DNA of 37,962 nucleotides from Desulfobacterales bacterium (GTDB lineage Bacteria; Desulfobacterota; Desulfobacteria; Desulfobacterales; JAQWFD01), in the NCBI GenBank assembly GCA_028704555.1, contig JAQWFD010000040.1, positions 1 through 37,962 on the forward strand. Direction: 5' to 3'. This document shows, piece after piece, positions 26,059 to 34,463 of the stretch. The number at the start of each line of letters is the position of its first letter. Position 1 is the first letter of the stretch. The notes below the pieces were generated by a model. It made no database searches. It was not told the DNA's origin and saw only the letters and a program-made list of their open reading frames with translations. A program made the position numbers and the translations under genes.

Positions 26059-27069
26059 ATGGACAGTATTCTGGTGATGACGAAAAATGCGCTGGGCTTT
26101 TTTGCCTGGACGGTGACTGAGTTGATGGTGCTGTTTGTCGGAATCAGTTTTATCGTAGGGGTGATCAACGAATTTGTTCCCGGCGAAAAAATTCAGGGGA
26201 TGCTCTCTTCCAGAAAAGGCCGGGGGTATATCGTGGGGGCAGGTCTGGGCGCCCTGACACCGTTTTGCAGCTGTTCAACCATTCCGATTACGGTCGGGTT
26301 GCTCAAGGCAGGCGCGGGATTCGGCTCGACCATGTCATTTCTGTTTTCCTCGCCGCTGGTCAATCCGGTGATTGTCAGCCTGTTTTTCATGGCCTTCGGA
26401 TTGAACGCAACGCTGATCTATTCCATTATGGCTCTGCTCATGGCCATATCGGTCAGTTTTTTGCTCGAAAAATTTAACTTTCAGCGGTTTGTCCGTAATG
26501 ATGTGCTGGTTGAAAACATAGCCTGTTGCTGCACCCCACCCAAATCGAATCCGGCGGCGGAACCTTTTCCGATGGCGCAAAATACCGGATGCTGTCAGAC
26601 GGAGATTTTTCCCATGGCCGCCAACGATCCTGCCGGAATTTTGGCAGCAGCTTCCGGAGTCGGCCGATGGCATCGCATATTCATGGAATCAGTGATGCAG
26701 TTCAAACACTTTCTGCCGTATATTCTGATCGGTGTGGCATTAGGCGCCCTGGCGTATGGATTTGTCCCCGAGGCATTTTTATTGCGGTATGCCGGTCGGG
26801 ACAATATTCTGGCCGTACCGTTTTCGGCGGTCATTGGTGTCCCGCTGTATGTGAGAGTTGAAACCATGATACCCGTTGCCATCGCATTGATTGATAAAGG
26901 AATGAGCCTGGGGGCGGTCGTTGCCCTGGTTATCGGCGGCGCCGGTGCCAGTATTCCGGAAGTGGTGATGCTGAAGCGGATTTTTAAGCTGCCGATGCTC
27001 AGCGCTTTTCTGCTGGCAATTTTCTGGATGGCTGTCGGGACAGGACTGGTATTTAACCTGATGGTTTGA
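26059..27069 (+). CDS. ArsP_1/DUF318-type permease with Cys-rich loop
   Basis: A 336-residue inner-membrane permease with about eight to ten hydrophobic segments. The family hallmark TPFCSCSTIP is at 67-76 (Cys70, Cys72), and a second conserved region reads GVPLYVRVETMIP near 260-272. Between the halves lies a loop with CCC at 156-158 and CC at 178-179, likely cytoplasmic metal-binding. ArsP-type members export methylated arsenicals; other members are unassigned, so the substrate here is inferred from the ArsR neighbour. The start is well supported by AAAAAGGAG. It is followed by the alanine symporter gene after 107 bp. Confidence 0.85.
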   Translation: MDSILVMTKNALGFFAWTVTELMVLFVGISFIVGVINEFVPGEKIQGMLSSRKGRGYIVGAGLGALTPFCSCSTIPITVGLLKAGAGFGSTMSFLFSSPLVNPVIVSLFFMAFGLNATLIYSIMALLMAISVSFLLEKFNFQRFVRNDVLVENIACCCTPPKSNPAAEPFPMAQNTGCCQTEIFPMAANDPAGILAAASGVGRWHRIFMESVMQFKHFLPYILIGVALGALAYGFVPEAFLLRYAGRDNILAVPFSAVIGVPLYVRVETMIPVAIALIDKGMSLGAVVALVIGGAGASIPEVVMLKRIFKLPMLSAFLLAIFWMAVGTGLVFNLMV

Positions 27070-27176
27070 ACCGGATTGACGAAATGCCAATTGAGTCTTG
27101 ATCTGGAATGCGTTTAAAGCTATGAAGTCAGAATTTACGTTACGGCTCATCTGACTAAATCCAAGGAGAAAGTGTG

Positions 27177-28541
27177 ATGGAAACCATTCTGGCACGACTC
27201 AGCGGTATCGTATGGGGTCCGGTAACTATCGTTCTGCTGGTAGGTACGGGAATATTTATTACATTACTGGTCCGCGGCATCCAGTTGCGAAAGTTTATCT
27301 ATGCCTGGAACCTGATTTCGGGAAAGTTCGACAATCCGGAAGATGAAGGGGAAATTACCCATTTTCAGGCGCTGAGCGCCGCCTTGTCGGCCACGATCGG
27401 GACCGGCAATATTGCCGGCGTGGGCACGGCAGTTGCGCTGGGTGGTCCGGGCGCTGTCTTCTGGATGTGGGTGACCGCCGTTTTCGGCATGGGCCTCAAG
27501 TATGCCGAATGCCTGTTATCGTTGCATTACCGGGTTGTCAATGAGGACGGCACCGTGGGGGCCGGCCCCATGTATTATCTGGAACGGGGCGTGGGCCAGA
27601 AGTGGCTGGGTATGCTGTTTGCCGTATTTGCCGTGATTGCCTCCTTTGGCATCGGAAACATGGTTCAGGCCAATTCGGTTGCCGAGCCGGTGCTGACGTA
27701 TTTTGGAATTCCAAAGATAGTCACCGGACTGGTGATCGGTGCCCTGGTGTTTGCTGTCATTGTCGGGGGGATCAAGCGGATCGGGCAGGTGGCCAGCCGC
27801 CTGGTTCCCTTTATGGCCATATTTTATATTGCCGGCGCGTTGCTGGTTATTTTCAGGTATATGGACGGCGTCCCGGCTGCCTTTTCACTCATTTTTCATG
27901 ATGCGTTCTGCGGAACGGCCGCTGCCGGTGGTTTTACGGGGGCTGCGGTGGCGCAGGCCATTCGGTTCGGTGTTGCCAGAGGTGTGTTTTCCAATGAGGC
28001 AGGGCTTGGCAGCGCACCGATTGCTCATGGTGCGGCCCAGACCAGCGAACCTGTCCGGGAAGGCCTGGTCGCCATGCTGGGGCCCTTTATCGATACGATC
28101 GTGATCTGCACCATGACCGCTCTTGTCATTATCCTTACCGATGCCTACAAACTGGGCCTTACCGGTGCGGATTTGACCGCCAATGCGTTCGGGACCGGTA
28201 TGCCGGGGCCGGGGGGGTATATCGTGGCCTTCGGCATTATCTTTTTTGCCTTTTCAACTGCCATCAGCTGGTCGTATTACGGAGACCGGTGCATTGACTA
28301 CCTGTTCGGTAAAAAAATGGTGATGCCCTACCGGATATTCTACTGCCTGCTGCTGCCGGTCGGTGCGTCGGTTCAACTGGACCTGGTATGGACGATTTCG
28401 GATATCGGCAACGCCCTGATGGCATGGCCCAATCTGATCGGGTTGATTGTTCTGAGTCCGGTCGTGCTCCGGATGACAAAGGAATATTTTTCCGACCCGC
28501 AGCGGATTTATCCGCTCAAAAAAAACCGCGGCGGAGTGTGA
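27177..28541 (+). CDS. agcS: sodium:alanine symporter family protein
   Basis: A 454-residue inner-membrane carrier of the AGCS family (Na+-coupled alanine/glycine uptake). Typical sequences are GTGNIAGVGTAVALGGPGAVFWMW near 80, GPMYYLERG near 128 and FSNEAGLGSAPIAHGAA near 274, with GDRCIDYLFG toward the C-terminus. I use the ATG at 27177 (AAGGAG eight bases upstream) and not an overlapping GTG three bases earlier. The gene stands alone, with no metabolic partner adjacent. Confidence 0.92.
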   Translation: METILARLSGIVWGPVTIVLLVGTGIFITLLVRGIQLRKFIYAWNLISGKFDNPEDEGEITHFQALSAALSATIGTGNIAGVGTAVALGGPGAVFWMWVTAVFGMGLKYAECLLSLHYRVVNEDGTVGAGPMYYLERGVGQKWLGMLFAVFAVIASFGIGNMVQANSVAEPVLTYFGIPKIVTGLVIGALVFAVIVGGIKRIGQVASRLVPFMAIFYIAGALLVIFRYMDGVPAAFSLIFHDAFCGTAAAGGFTGAAVAQAIRFGVARGVFSNEAGLGSAPIAHGAAQTSEPVREGLVAMLGPFIDTIVICTMTALVIILTDAYKLGLTGADLTANAFGTGMPGPGGYIVAFGIIFFAFSTAISWSYYGDRCIDYLFGKKMVMPYRIFYCLLLPVGASVQLDLVWTISDIGNALMAWPNLIGLIVLSPVVLRMTKEYFSDPQRIYPLKKNRGGV

Positions 28542-28632
28542 GAATAGCTGATGAGCCAGCCCGGGCAAGGCCGCGGATCCTGTCGGAAAAGTGATTATAT
28601 GATTTCATGGATTTTTTCCCGCCGGCCCGGTT

Positions 28633-29463
28633 TTACAGATGTGCACCGCAATATTTGCAATAGCCGGCATCCGGGTCATGCCCCTCAGCCCCGCACTGCG
28701 GGCATGCCTGTGTGGATGTCGTTTTTTTGACGGCCTGGGCGATGCCGACGGTTACAATGCCCGTGGGAACGGCAATAATTCCGTAGCCCATGATCATGAC
28801 CAGGGAGGCGATGGCCTTTCCGAACGGTGTCTGAGGGGACACATCTCCGTAACCGACGGTGGTCATTGTTACGATCGCCCAGTATATGCTGGCCGGAATG
28901 TCGGTGAAGCCATTTTCTTCCCCTTCGATGACATACATTAACGAGCCGATGATGACTACGATCGTGATAACGGCCAGGAGAAATACACTGATTTTCCGGC
29001 GGCTGGCCCGCAGGGCGCTGGTGAGCACCTTTGCTTCGTTCAGGTAGGCGGTCAGCTTGAATACTCTGAAGATGCGAAGGAGGCGCAGAATCCGAACGGT
29101 CAGCAGATACTGGCTGCCGGGCATAAAAAGGCTTGCATACGTCGGAATGACGGCCAGAAGATCTACTATTCCGAAAAAACTTTTTGCGTAGCGCAAGGGC
29201 CGCCCCACGCTGAGCAGCCTCAGGATGTACTCGATCGTGAATAAAATCGTGAAAAACCACTCGATGGCGAACAGCGTGCTGCCGAACTTGCTCTTGAAAC
29301 CGGACATGCTTTCCAGAATGACAGCCGATACGCTGATAATGATGCTCCAGATCAACACGACATCAAACGCTTTGCCGGCAGGCGTATCGGCTTCGAATAT
29401 GATTTCGTGCAGCTGGCTTCGCCAGCGTGGAGCCGGTCGATGGTCAAAAGGGTCAGATATCAT
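28633..29463 (-). CDS. voltage-gated K+ channel-like protein with C-terminal zinc ribbon
   Basis: A 276-residue six-TM channel subunit of the KvAP/ion_trans family. The S4 segment carries Arg at 124, 127, 130 and 133 and Lys136 in the classical every-third pattern. The pore loop holds the K+ selectivity filter TTVGYGD (201-207). After S6 (about 213-245) a zinc ribbon follows with Cys254, Cys257, Cys269 and Cys272. Proposed to conduct K+ in response to voltage; the zinc ribbon may bind Zn2+ or mediate assembly. The start has no clear Shine-Dalgarno. It is followed by Rnk on the same strand, not overlapping. Confidence 0.88.
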   Translation of the reverse strand: MISDPFDHRPAPRWRSQLHEIIFEADTPAGKAFDVVLIWSIIISVSAVILESMSGFKSKFGSTLFAIEWFFTILFTIEYILRLLSVGRPLRYAKSFFGIVDLLAVIPTYASLFMPGSQYLLTVRILRLLRIFRVFKLTAYLNEAKVLTSALRASRRKISVFLLAVITIVVIIGSLMYVIEGEENGFTDIPASIYWAIVTMTTVGYGDVSPQTPFGKAIASLVMIMGYGIIAVPTGIVTVGIAQAVKKTTSTQACPQCGAEGHDPDAGYCKYCGAHL

Positions 29464-29631
29464 TACTTGCCCGTTCGGGGAAAATACATACCTGTAATTT
29501 TTGATGAACCCCTAAGAAGTACCCACACCCTTCATTTTCGCGCAGGCGGGATTGCTCTATGGGCCCCGTCAGGAATAAATTGTGTCGAGGCCCTGAAGTA
29601 AAGACTCGGTTTGTAAATCCAGTATGGATCT

Positions 29632-30048
29632 CTAAATGCTGTAATGCCCCGAAGCTTCGGGCTGGTACAGAATTTCTTCTATTCTGATGCGCCGGATGCC
29701 TGCCGGGACCTTCCATTCCACCTCATCTCCGGCGGAATATCCTAAAATGGCGGTACCCACGGGAGATACAATAGAAATCCTGTTTCGATCGATATCTGCG
29801 CTCAGGGGAAAAACCAGCGTAACCACCATCTCCTTATTGGTATCCAGGTCAAGCAGCCTGACTTTTGAGTTCATGGTAACCACATTTGCCGGGACTTTTT
29901 TTGAATCAACCACTATGCCCCGGGACAGTTCTTTTTCCAGTTCTTCCAGATCCAACCGGTCACGGGAATCGAAAGTCATTTCCTTTTCAAGGAGTTGTTC
30001 AAGTCGTTCCAGATCAAATTTTGTAATGTAGATCGTTCTATCGTTCAT
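29632..30048 (-). CDS. rnk: Rnk (nucleoside diphosphate kinase regulator)
   Basis: A 138-residue cytoplasmic protein with the GreA/GreB C-terminal fold. It has the short Rnk N-terminal coiled coil (ITKFDLERLEQLLEKE) and the GreA-like C-domain with SPVGTAILGYSAGDEVEWKVP. Rnk proteins bind RNA polymerase and influence nucleotide pools. AGGAGA lies nine bases upstream of the ATG. There are no clear regulatory partners around; the promoter lies in the 752 bp upstream. Confidence 0.85.
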   Translation of the reverse strand: MNDRTIYITKFDLERLEQLLEKEMTFDSRDRLDLEELEKELSRGIVVDSKKVPANVVTMNSKVRLLDLDTNKEMVVTLVFPLSADIDRNRISIVSPVGTAILGYSAGDEVEWKVPAGIRRIRIEEILYQPEASGHYSI

Positions 30049-30303
30049 TGCTTTTCTCCTGAAATATTAGGGGATACAGCGTCTGAGTAATTGCGGATGC
30101 GCATAAATTCGATCCGGAGATATCTTCAGACAACGACCGAAGTGCCGTATTAACGAAAAGTCATTTTTGCCGCCGTTTCCAGCCTGATGGACATGTTCAT
30201 ACGTTGAGTGAAATAAAAGGTATAAACATAAGTAATATTTAGAACCGAAACAGATAAAATTCAAGTATAATTAGTGTTCGCTCCATAAATTCAGCGAATT
30301 TGA

Positions 30304-30344
30304 TCCCATGTATTTTTTAAAGCAACACAATGATATAGCTTTCA
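30304..30344. repeat. 39-bp dispersed repeat, copy B (TAAAGCAACACAAT)
   Basis: Second copy of the repeat at 23321-23359. The 14-bp core is identical. Confidence 0.5.
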
Positions 30345-30483
30345 TTGGACTGATCAAAGCTGTGATAACGGGGAAAAATATTCACACCGCCCGCTTCGTT
30401 TGGCGGACTTGATCATAACCGCGGCCATATTCTCTTACGTGTAGTTTCGAAGTCCCGGCCGTTGCCGGCGTAGAACATTGCAC

Positions 30484-30591
30484 GATCGGGGGAAAAGCTG
30501 CCGGGGCCATGAAGCGTTAAGAAGCGCAAACTGTTTGAGGCTTGCCGGGTTTTTGCGCTTTAGCTTCATGGCCCCGGCATCCCCCCGTATC
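30484..30591. repeat. long palindromic stem-loop element, copy B
   Basis: GCCGGGGCCATGAAGC (30500-30515) and its exact reverse complement (30563-30578) form a 16-bp stem. The outer arms continue imperfectly with GATCGGGGGA against ATCCCCCCGTATC. Inside, AAGCGCAAA pairs with TTTTTGCGCTT, giving a 108-bp cruciform-like element. The inner 36 bp are nearly identical to the element that ends the radical SAM pseudogene at 21994. Confidence 0.7.
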
Positions 30592-30800
30592 ATGCTGGAG
30601 AAGCCGGAAACGGACGGGACGGTCCTCACGACGTTATGGGCGCAGTTATTCAAGCCCGTTTGCGCTCCAGGTGAACCGATTCCGGCTTTGTATAAAAAAT
30701 AAAAGAGACATGCCCTTTCGGAATTGGTATGGTTGCCGGAGGCAATGATTCCTGATGGCTTTCGCCTTCAGGGGGATACAACTCAACAGGAGATTTAACC

Positions 30801-31556
30801 ATGGTTCCCGATATAGCGTGGCAGTGCCCTCTGCTGGCAGCAGTAGGTGTGGTGGCCGGTGTGCTGAACGTCATCGCAGGGGGTGGTTCGATGCTGACCC
30901 TTCCCCTGCTGATTTTCATGGGCCTGCCATCGGCGACCGCCAACGGTACTAACCGTGTGGCCATTTTATGCCAGAATGTCGTTGCGGTCAGAGGGTTTCG
31001 AAAACAGGGGGTTTTCCCGGCAAAACTGGCCTTTTTATGCACCGGTCCTGCCCTGGTGGGCAGTTATTTCGGGGCCCGCATGGCGGTCAATATCGATGAT
31101 CAGCTGTTCAACCGGGTTCTGGCGGTCATTATGGTCGGTGTGCTGGTGCTGACCCTCGTGGATCCGGCCCGCCGCTGGCAGATCAAAGCATGCCACATGA
31201 CGCCGCTGCGCACCGGGGTGCTGCTGCTTTCTTTTTTCGGGATCGGTATCTATGGCGGATGTGTCCAGGCGGGTGTGGGGTTTTTCATCATTTCAGCTCT
31301 GCTGGTACATGGCCTTGATCTGGTGCGCATCAACGCCGTAAAGGTGTTTGTCATCGTTGCCTTTAATATTGTTGCGCTGGTTGTTTTCATGGGTCACGGG
31401 CAGGTTAATTATGGCCTTGGTTTCTCACTGGCAGCCGGAAACTCAATCGGTGGCTGGATAGGCAGTCATCTGGCCGTGAAAAAAGGCCATGACTGGATCC
31501 GGAAAATCGTTTTCCTCATGGTCCTGGTTTTTGCTGTTAAACTGCTTGTGTGGTGA
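30801..31556 (+). CDS. TauE/SafE (sulfite exporter) family permease
   Basis: A 251-residue inner-membrane protein with about eight hydrophobic segments. The opening shows the family pattern GVVAGVLNVIAGGGSMLTLPLLI (short N-terminal repeat), then GLPSATANGTNRVAI, and the second repeat GIYGGCVQAGVGF. Members export sulfite, sulfoacetate or other anions; the ligand is unknown here. The Shine-Dalgarno is GGAG about nine bases before the ATG. No sulfonate or sulfite genes are adjacent. Confidence 0.85.
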   Translation: MVPDIAWQCPLLAAVGVVAGVLNVIAGGGSMLTLPLLIFMGLPSATANGTNRVAILCQNVVAVRGFRKQGVFPAKLAFLCTGPALVGSYFGARMAVNIDDQLFNRVLAVIMVGVLVLTLVDPARRWQIKACHMTPLRTGVLLLSFFGIGIYGGCVQAGVGFFIISALLVHGLDLVRINAVKVFVIVAFNIVALVVFMGHGQVNYGLGFSLAAGNSIGGWIGSHLAVKKGHDWIRKIVFLMVLVFAVKLLVW

Positions 31557-31629
31557 TAAAAAGTCGTTATAAATTCTACTTGTATTAGCCTGAAAAGTAT
31601 GATTCTGATAGCTGAATTATGGTGCTGCG

Positions 31630-31719
31630 GAAAAAGAAAATGGAGACAGATCGATTATGCTGTCCATCTATTCTCTGCATCTGGAGCGAAGCGGCCGGTG
31701 AACACAGGGGGGAAGAAAA
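31630..31719. repeat. diverged 90-bp repeat, copy A
   Basis: The string AAAAAGAAAATGGAGACAG, then TTATGC, AGCGAAGCG and CGGTGAACA align in the same order with 34595-34690. The style GGACAGG...CGAAGCG...GGTGAAC recalls tails next to REP-associated transposases. Confidence 0.45.
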
Positions 31720-31839
31720 GCCACGCACACCCCCCGCGGTTTGACAGATTATTTCGCCGCATCCATCATGATTTCAGATAGAATATTATTTACCTGTTTC
31801 CATTATTACAATGGTCGTCCTCAACTTTTTCTGTTTCAG

Positions 31840-31887
31840 GGAAATTGATAAGGTTGTTTAGATATGTCAAGGACATCCCCAACTTTC
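31840..31887. repeat. RAYT-flank-like sequence, copy A
   Basis: GAAATTG, then GTTGTTTAGATA, CAAGGACATCCCCAA align in order with the intact RAYT gene's upstream flank at 37361-37403. It ends exactly where the adjacent transposase remnant loses similarity (31888). Confidence 0.5.
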
Positions 31888-32044
31888 TTTGCTGAGAATT
31901 TACTGGGTTGTTGCACTGGACAAGCCGGGTTCCGTATAGACGTTTCTGTAACTGAGCTCGGTGTATTAATGCACTGATAAGTGCTAACCCGGAGTGGGTT
32001 GATAGACTTTCGTTTCCCTCTTTGATTGTGTAAACGATCGGCAT
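31888..32044 (-). pseudogene. N-terminal fragment of a transposase
   Basis: About 52 residues, MPIVYTIKEGNESLSTHSGL followed by ALISALIHRAQLQ, look like the start of a DDE transposase (IS1380-like in style). The similarity ends at 31888, at a RAYT-flank-like sequence, so the rest has been lost. Family is tentative. Confidence 0.4.
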
Positions 32045-32130
32045 ATAGTTGCACTTTTCAAATAAAATTTGTTTTTAGAAGCCGTATTTTATAAAAATAT
32101 CAATATAATAAACATATTAAAGCAGATTTG

Positions 32131-32406
32131 ATGCCACTTTTCCTGGATAAATTAAAACTAATCATTCCTTTAATAAAAGACTATTGTACAGGGAAGTACC
32201 GCAAAATTCCTTTTCTGTCCATCCTGGGGATTTTTTTGGCAATTCTCTATATAATCAATCCATTAGATCTTATTCCTGATTATTTGTTGGGAATTGGCCA
32301 AATTGATGATGCTGCGGTTATGGCCCTTTGCTTGTTTTTACTGGACAGGGATTTGGAAGAATATAAAGAATGGAAAATAAGTCATCCATCAGGGGGTAAA
32401 TCATGA
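32131..32406 (+). CDS. DUF1232 (YkvA-like) membrane protein
   Basis: A 91-residue protein with one long hydrophobic segment (about 24-45) and the DUF1232 signature INPLDLIPDYLLGIGQIDDA. Such small proteins occur widely and lack an established function. The start ATG at 32131 has no clear Shine-Dalgarno; a TTG three bases earlier is possible. It stands in the debris region, so it may be cargo or a bystander. Confidence 0.8.
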   Translation: MPLFLDKLKLIIPLIKDYCTGKYRKIPFLSILGIFLAILYIINPLDLIPDYLLGIGQIDDAAVMALCLFLLDRDLEEYKEWKISHPSGGKS

Positions 32407-32432
32407 TAAAAAAATACCTCTCCATGCTCAGC

Positions 32433-33001
32433 TCACGGGATTAATATTTGATTCTCTCTGTTGGAAATCCGTTCAGAACTGACACATCGACAATAAGAAC
32501 AATAGTTGCCCACTTTTTCAAACCGGGTAATGATAGTGCCCATCGCCTGTTTTTCTATCATTTTGATCTGTTGTGATAACCGCTCAATAAGGTTGAGGTA
32601 TCTTTGAGCCAAAAAGAAAAGGCCCGGATTGGAAAATAACTGCCCCAGGCTCTCTTCGGTCAGTTTCTTGATATTGTTTACGGGCATCCGGCTCCCTGTA
32701 TTTCTGGTAATCATGCTTTGAAATCTGAGGATATCTGCGGTTTGCTGTCTGGCAAACAACATCCTTCGTCGCAGCAAATCTCTTATGGCTCGGGTTTCTT
32801 GGGATAGATATAGCCTTGCGGCAAAATGCCAAGCTTGAGCATATGGGCCAATCATAAGGCCTTCCACTTGTCATCGCTATACTTTATCCCTTCGTACTGT
32901 TTAATCGCCGCAGGATTGGCAAGAAGAACATTGTAACCATGTTCCCGCCATCCATCCACAAGCCAATGCCAGTTATAGGCGGATTCGACACAGAGTTCCA
33001 T
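32433..33001 (-). pseudogene. IS110-family transposase (decayed)
   Basis: Frames together resemble an IS110 transposase that has lost both ends. The 5' part (33001 to about 32860) reads MELCVESAYNWHWLVDGW and YSDDKWKAL, the RuvC-like domain. A frame change follows; the second part has RAIRDLLRRRMLFARQQTA, and a third FEKVGNYCSYCRCVSSERISN. The Ser-containing transposase_20 domain between these is missing. The N-terminal part is absent upstream of 33001. Confidence 0.75.
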
Positions 33002-33102
33002 CGAGCACCTCCTGTAACGTCGTATAATTAACTAATATGCTGGTTTTGATAATTATACTTTCGGGGGGTGTTTTTTTTAAACTTTTCAGGCTGTAGTGAC
33101 AC

Positions 33103-33265
33103 TTAGGGCTCACTCAAAAATAACTTCACATTTTAAGCGCCGATGCATCCTGTCTGGCGGCGTTATGAAAGCTCGGAATATGCTTGATATTCATGCACTT
33201 TCGTGCCTTGCCAGACAGGCGCCTCAACACTTAAAATTGCGAACTTATTTCTGAGCGAACCCTTA
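33103..33265. mobile_element. MITE with long terminal inverted repeats
   Basis: GGGCTCACTC (33106) and GAGCGAACCC (to 33262) begin imperfect inverted repeats of about 55 bp that continue through AAATAA and TTTTAAG to TGTCTGGC/GCCAGACA. The flanks are TTA on both sides (33103-33105, 33263-33265), a possible 3-bp target duplication. The interior has no coding potential. It lies between the IS110 relic and a RAYT fragment. Confidence 0.65.
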
Positions 33266-33357
33266 GCGTAGAAATTCGAAGGAAATGTCACGTTTGAAAA
33301 GTCCTCTGCAGAGAATTGTGCAGAAGATTCACGCTCTGTTCGCCCTTTATATGGATA

Positions 33358-33408
33358 TCAAACCTTGATTTGTCATTATAAGGATTTAAATCACAAATCA
33401 AGGTTTGA
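33358..33408. repeat. REP-like palindrome (TTGACCCC type)
   Basis: TCAAACCTTGATTTGT and ACAAATCAAGGTTTGA form a perfect 16-bp stem with a 19-bp loop and are followed by CCCC. It resembles the REP palindromes at 34682 and 36141 in ending TTTGACCCC. The RAYT fragment reads straight into it. Confidence 0.6.
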
Positions 33409-33543
33409 CCCCGGGCCCTGCCACTCTCTGGATATTTTTTCCATGATGGTGCGGTGCCCCGCATATTCGTTGCGCTGTTCAAGGCCGCTGAATATGATGT
33501 GATAAAGAGCCCCTGGAGCATCGATTCTTGATTCGCGCGGCAT
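33391..33543 (-). pseudogene. N-terminal fragment of a REP-associated tyrosine transposase
   Basis: A 50-codon frame, MPRESRIDAPGALYHIIFSG followed by LEQRNEYAG, matches the start of the intact RAYT (MPRLARLDTPGILHHVIIRG). It ends in the adjacent palindrome. The rest of the gene, including the HUH catalytic motif, is missing. Confidence 0.7.
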
Positions 33544-33603
33544 GATGGTCTTGGCGATCTTGTGCTGTACGCGGGTTAGGCGATATGTCTAAATTTCCTG
33601 TTT

Positions 33604-34251
33604 TTAGACAGTTGCATCTATTATTTGAGTTTGAATGTTTGGATTAAGTGCCACGTTGTGGGTGAACATATTAAATAACTGTGGTTGTAATACAAATCTC
33701 CATCCACCATTTCGATAATAGAGAAAATTAAAGGCGTTGGGTGCAGGCATCTGCTGATTAACATCCCCATAGTCGTCAAAAGTTATGAAAGACACAATTT
33801 GTTGGCCCTGATTGTGTATAAGTTGATTTATGTTTTGATTGCCGGGATGCTGATTGTGATAAATTCTAATCATACCCGGCCCCAACGGAGAGCCTGTTAC
33901 TACAAGCGCACACCCGTTCATTGCGGCGGTAAATACAAACCTGTACGGTGGATTGATTCTCGGAACATCAACAAATCCCGGAAGCACGTTACCTTGTATA
34001 AAAGGGCACCAATAGGCATGGATTGGCGGATCGTCATGAAGAACATTTCCCACCGGAGTTAACGTGACTTGAGGTGTCTGCCCGTCACCCTGTAAGTCAA
34101 ATGCTCCCTGTTTAGCATTGTTAAGTATCAAAGCCTGCATTTGATGCGCTTGGTTCGCTTGATCACGCATAAACCAAGCCACGCCATTAATGGCCCGTTG
34201 TCTGATGTACCATACCGGGTCAGCTCTGAATAGTGTGTTGTGTCCGTTCAT
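33604..34251 (-). CDS. hypothetical protein with a possible CNF-type Cys/His fold
   Basis: A 215-residue soluble protein with no signal peptide, rich in Asn, Gln and His. It does not match a family I can name firmly. The central part VFTAAMNGCALVVTGSP (106-122) followed by MIRIYHNQHPG (127-137) places Cys114 and His132 in beta strands with a small-residue lead-in, like the SGCTT...YxxHT core of the CNF1-type deamidase toxins. In CNF1 the pair is 15 residues apart; here it is 18. AGAGG precedes the ATG. It lies in the mobile-element zone, with no immunity gene visible. Confidence 0.55.
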   Translation of the reverse strand: MNGHNTLFRADPVWYIRQRAINGVAWFMRDQANQAHQMQALILNNAKQGAFDLQGDGQTPQVTLTPVGNVLHDDPPIHAYWCPFIQGNVLPGFVDVPRINPPYRFVFTAAMNGCALVVTGSPLGPGMIRIYHNQHPGNQNINQLIHNQGQQIVSFITFDDYGDVNQQMPAPNAFNFLYYRNGGWRFVLQPQLFNMFTHNVALNPNIQTQIIDATV

Positions 34252-34463
34252 AACAACCTCTGCTGCTTGGATGTGGCGCCTGACAAATAGCGTTTATTCA
34301 TTATTCCGCATGAAAAGCCAGCTTCTATCCAGGGTCGGAGCAGCTATTATATCGATATTTCATCAAATGTGTTTAAAATAGGGGTTGGTCATAACATCGG
34401 CCATATAGCCCCGGCTTAATTTTACTTAATATCGAAATGGATGAGAAAAATAGGTAGACAAAA

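Larger units (their letters stand above)
30049..30800. other. 752-bp region between rnk and the TauE gene
   Basis: No protein gene is visible. It holds the rnk leader, a dispersed repeat (30304-30344) and a long stem-loop (30484-30591). The last 60 bp before 30801 carry the TauE leader with GGAG. Confidence 0.6.
31557..32130. other. 574-bp region with mobile-element debris
   Basis: It begins the AT-richer accessory zone. It holds a diverged repeat (31630-31719), a RAYT-flank-like sequence (31840-31887) and a short transposase remnant (31888-32044). Otherwise nothing is recognisable. Confidence 0.6.

Noticed and set aside
33288..33521. 77-residue minus-strand protein
   Set aside because: It is an alternate frame over the RAYT fragment and REP palindrome.
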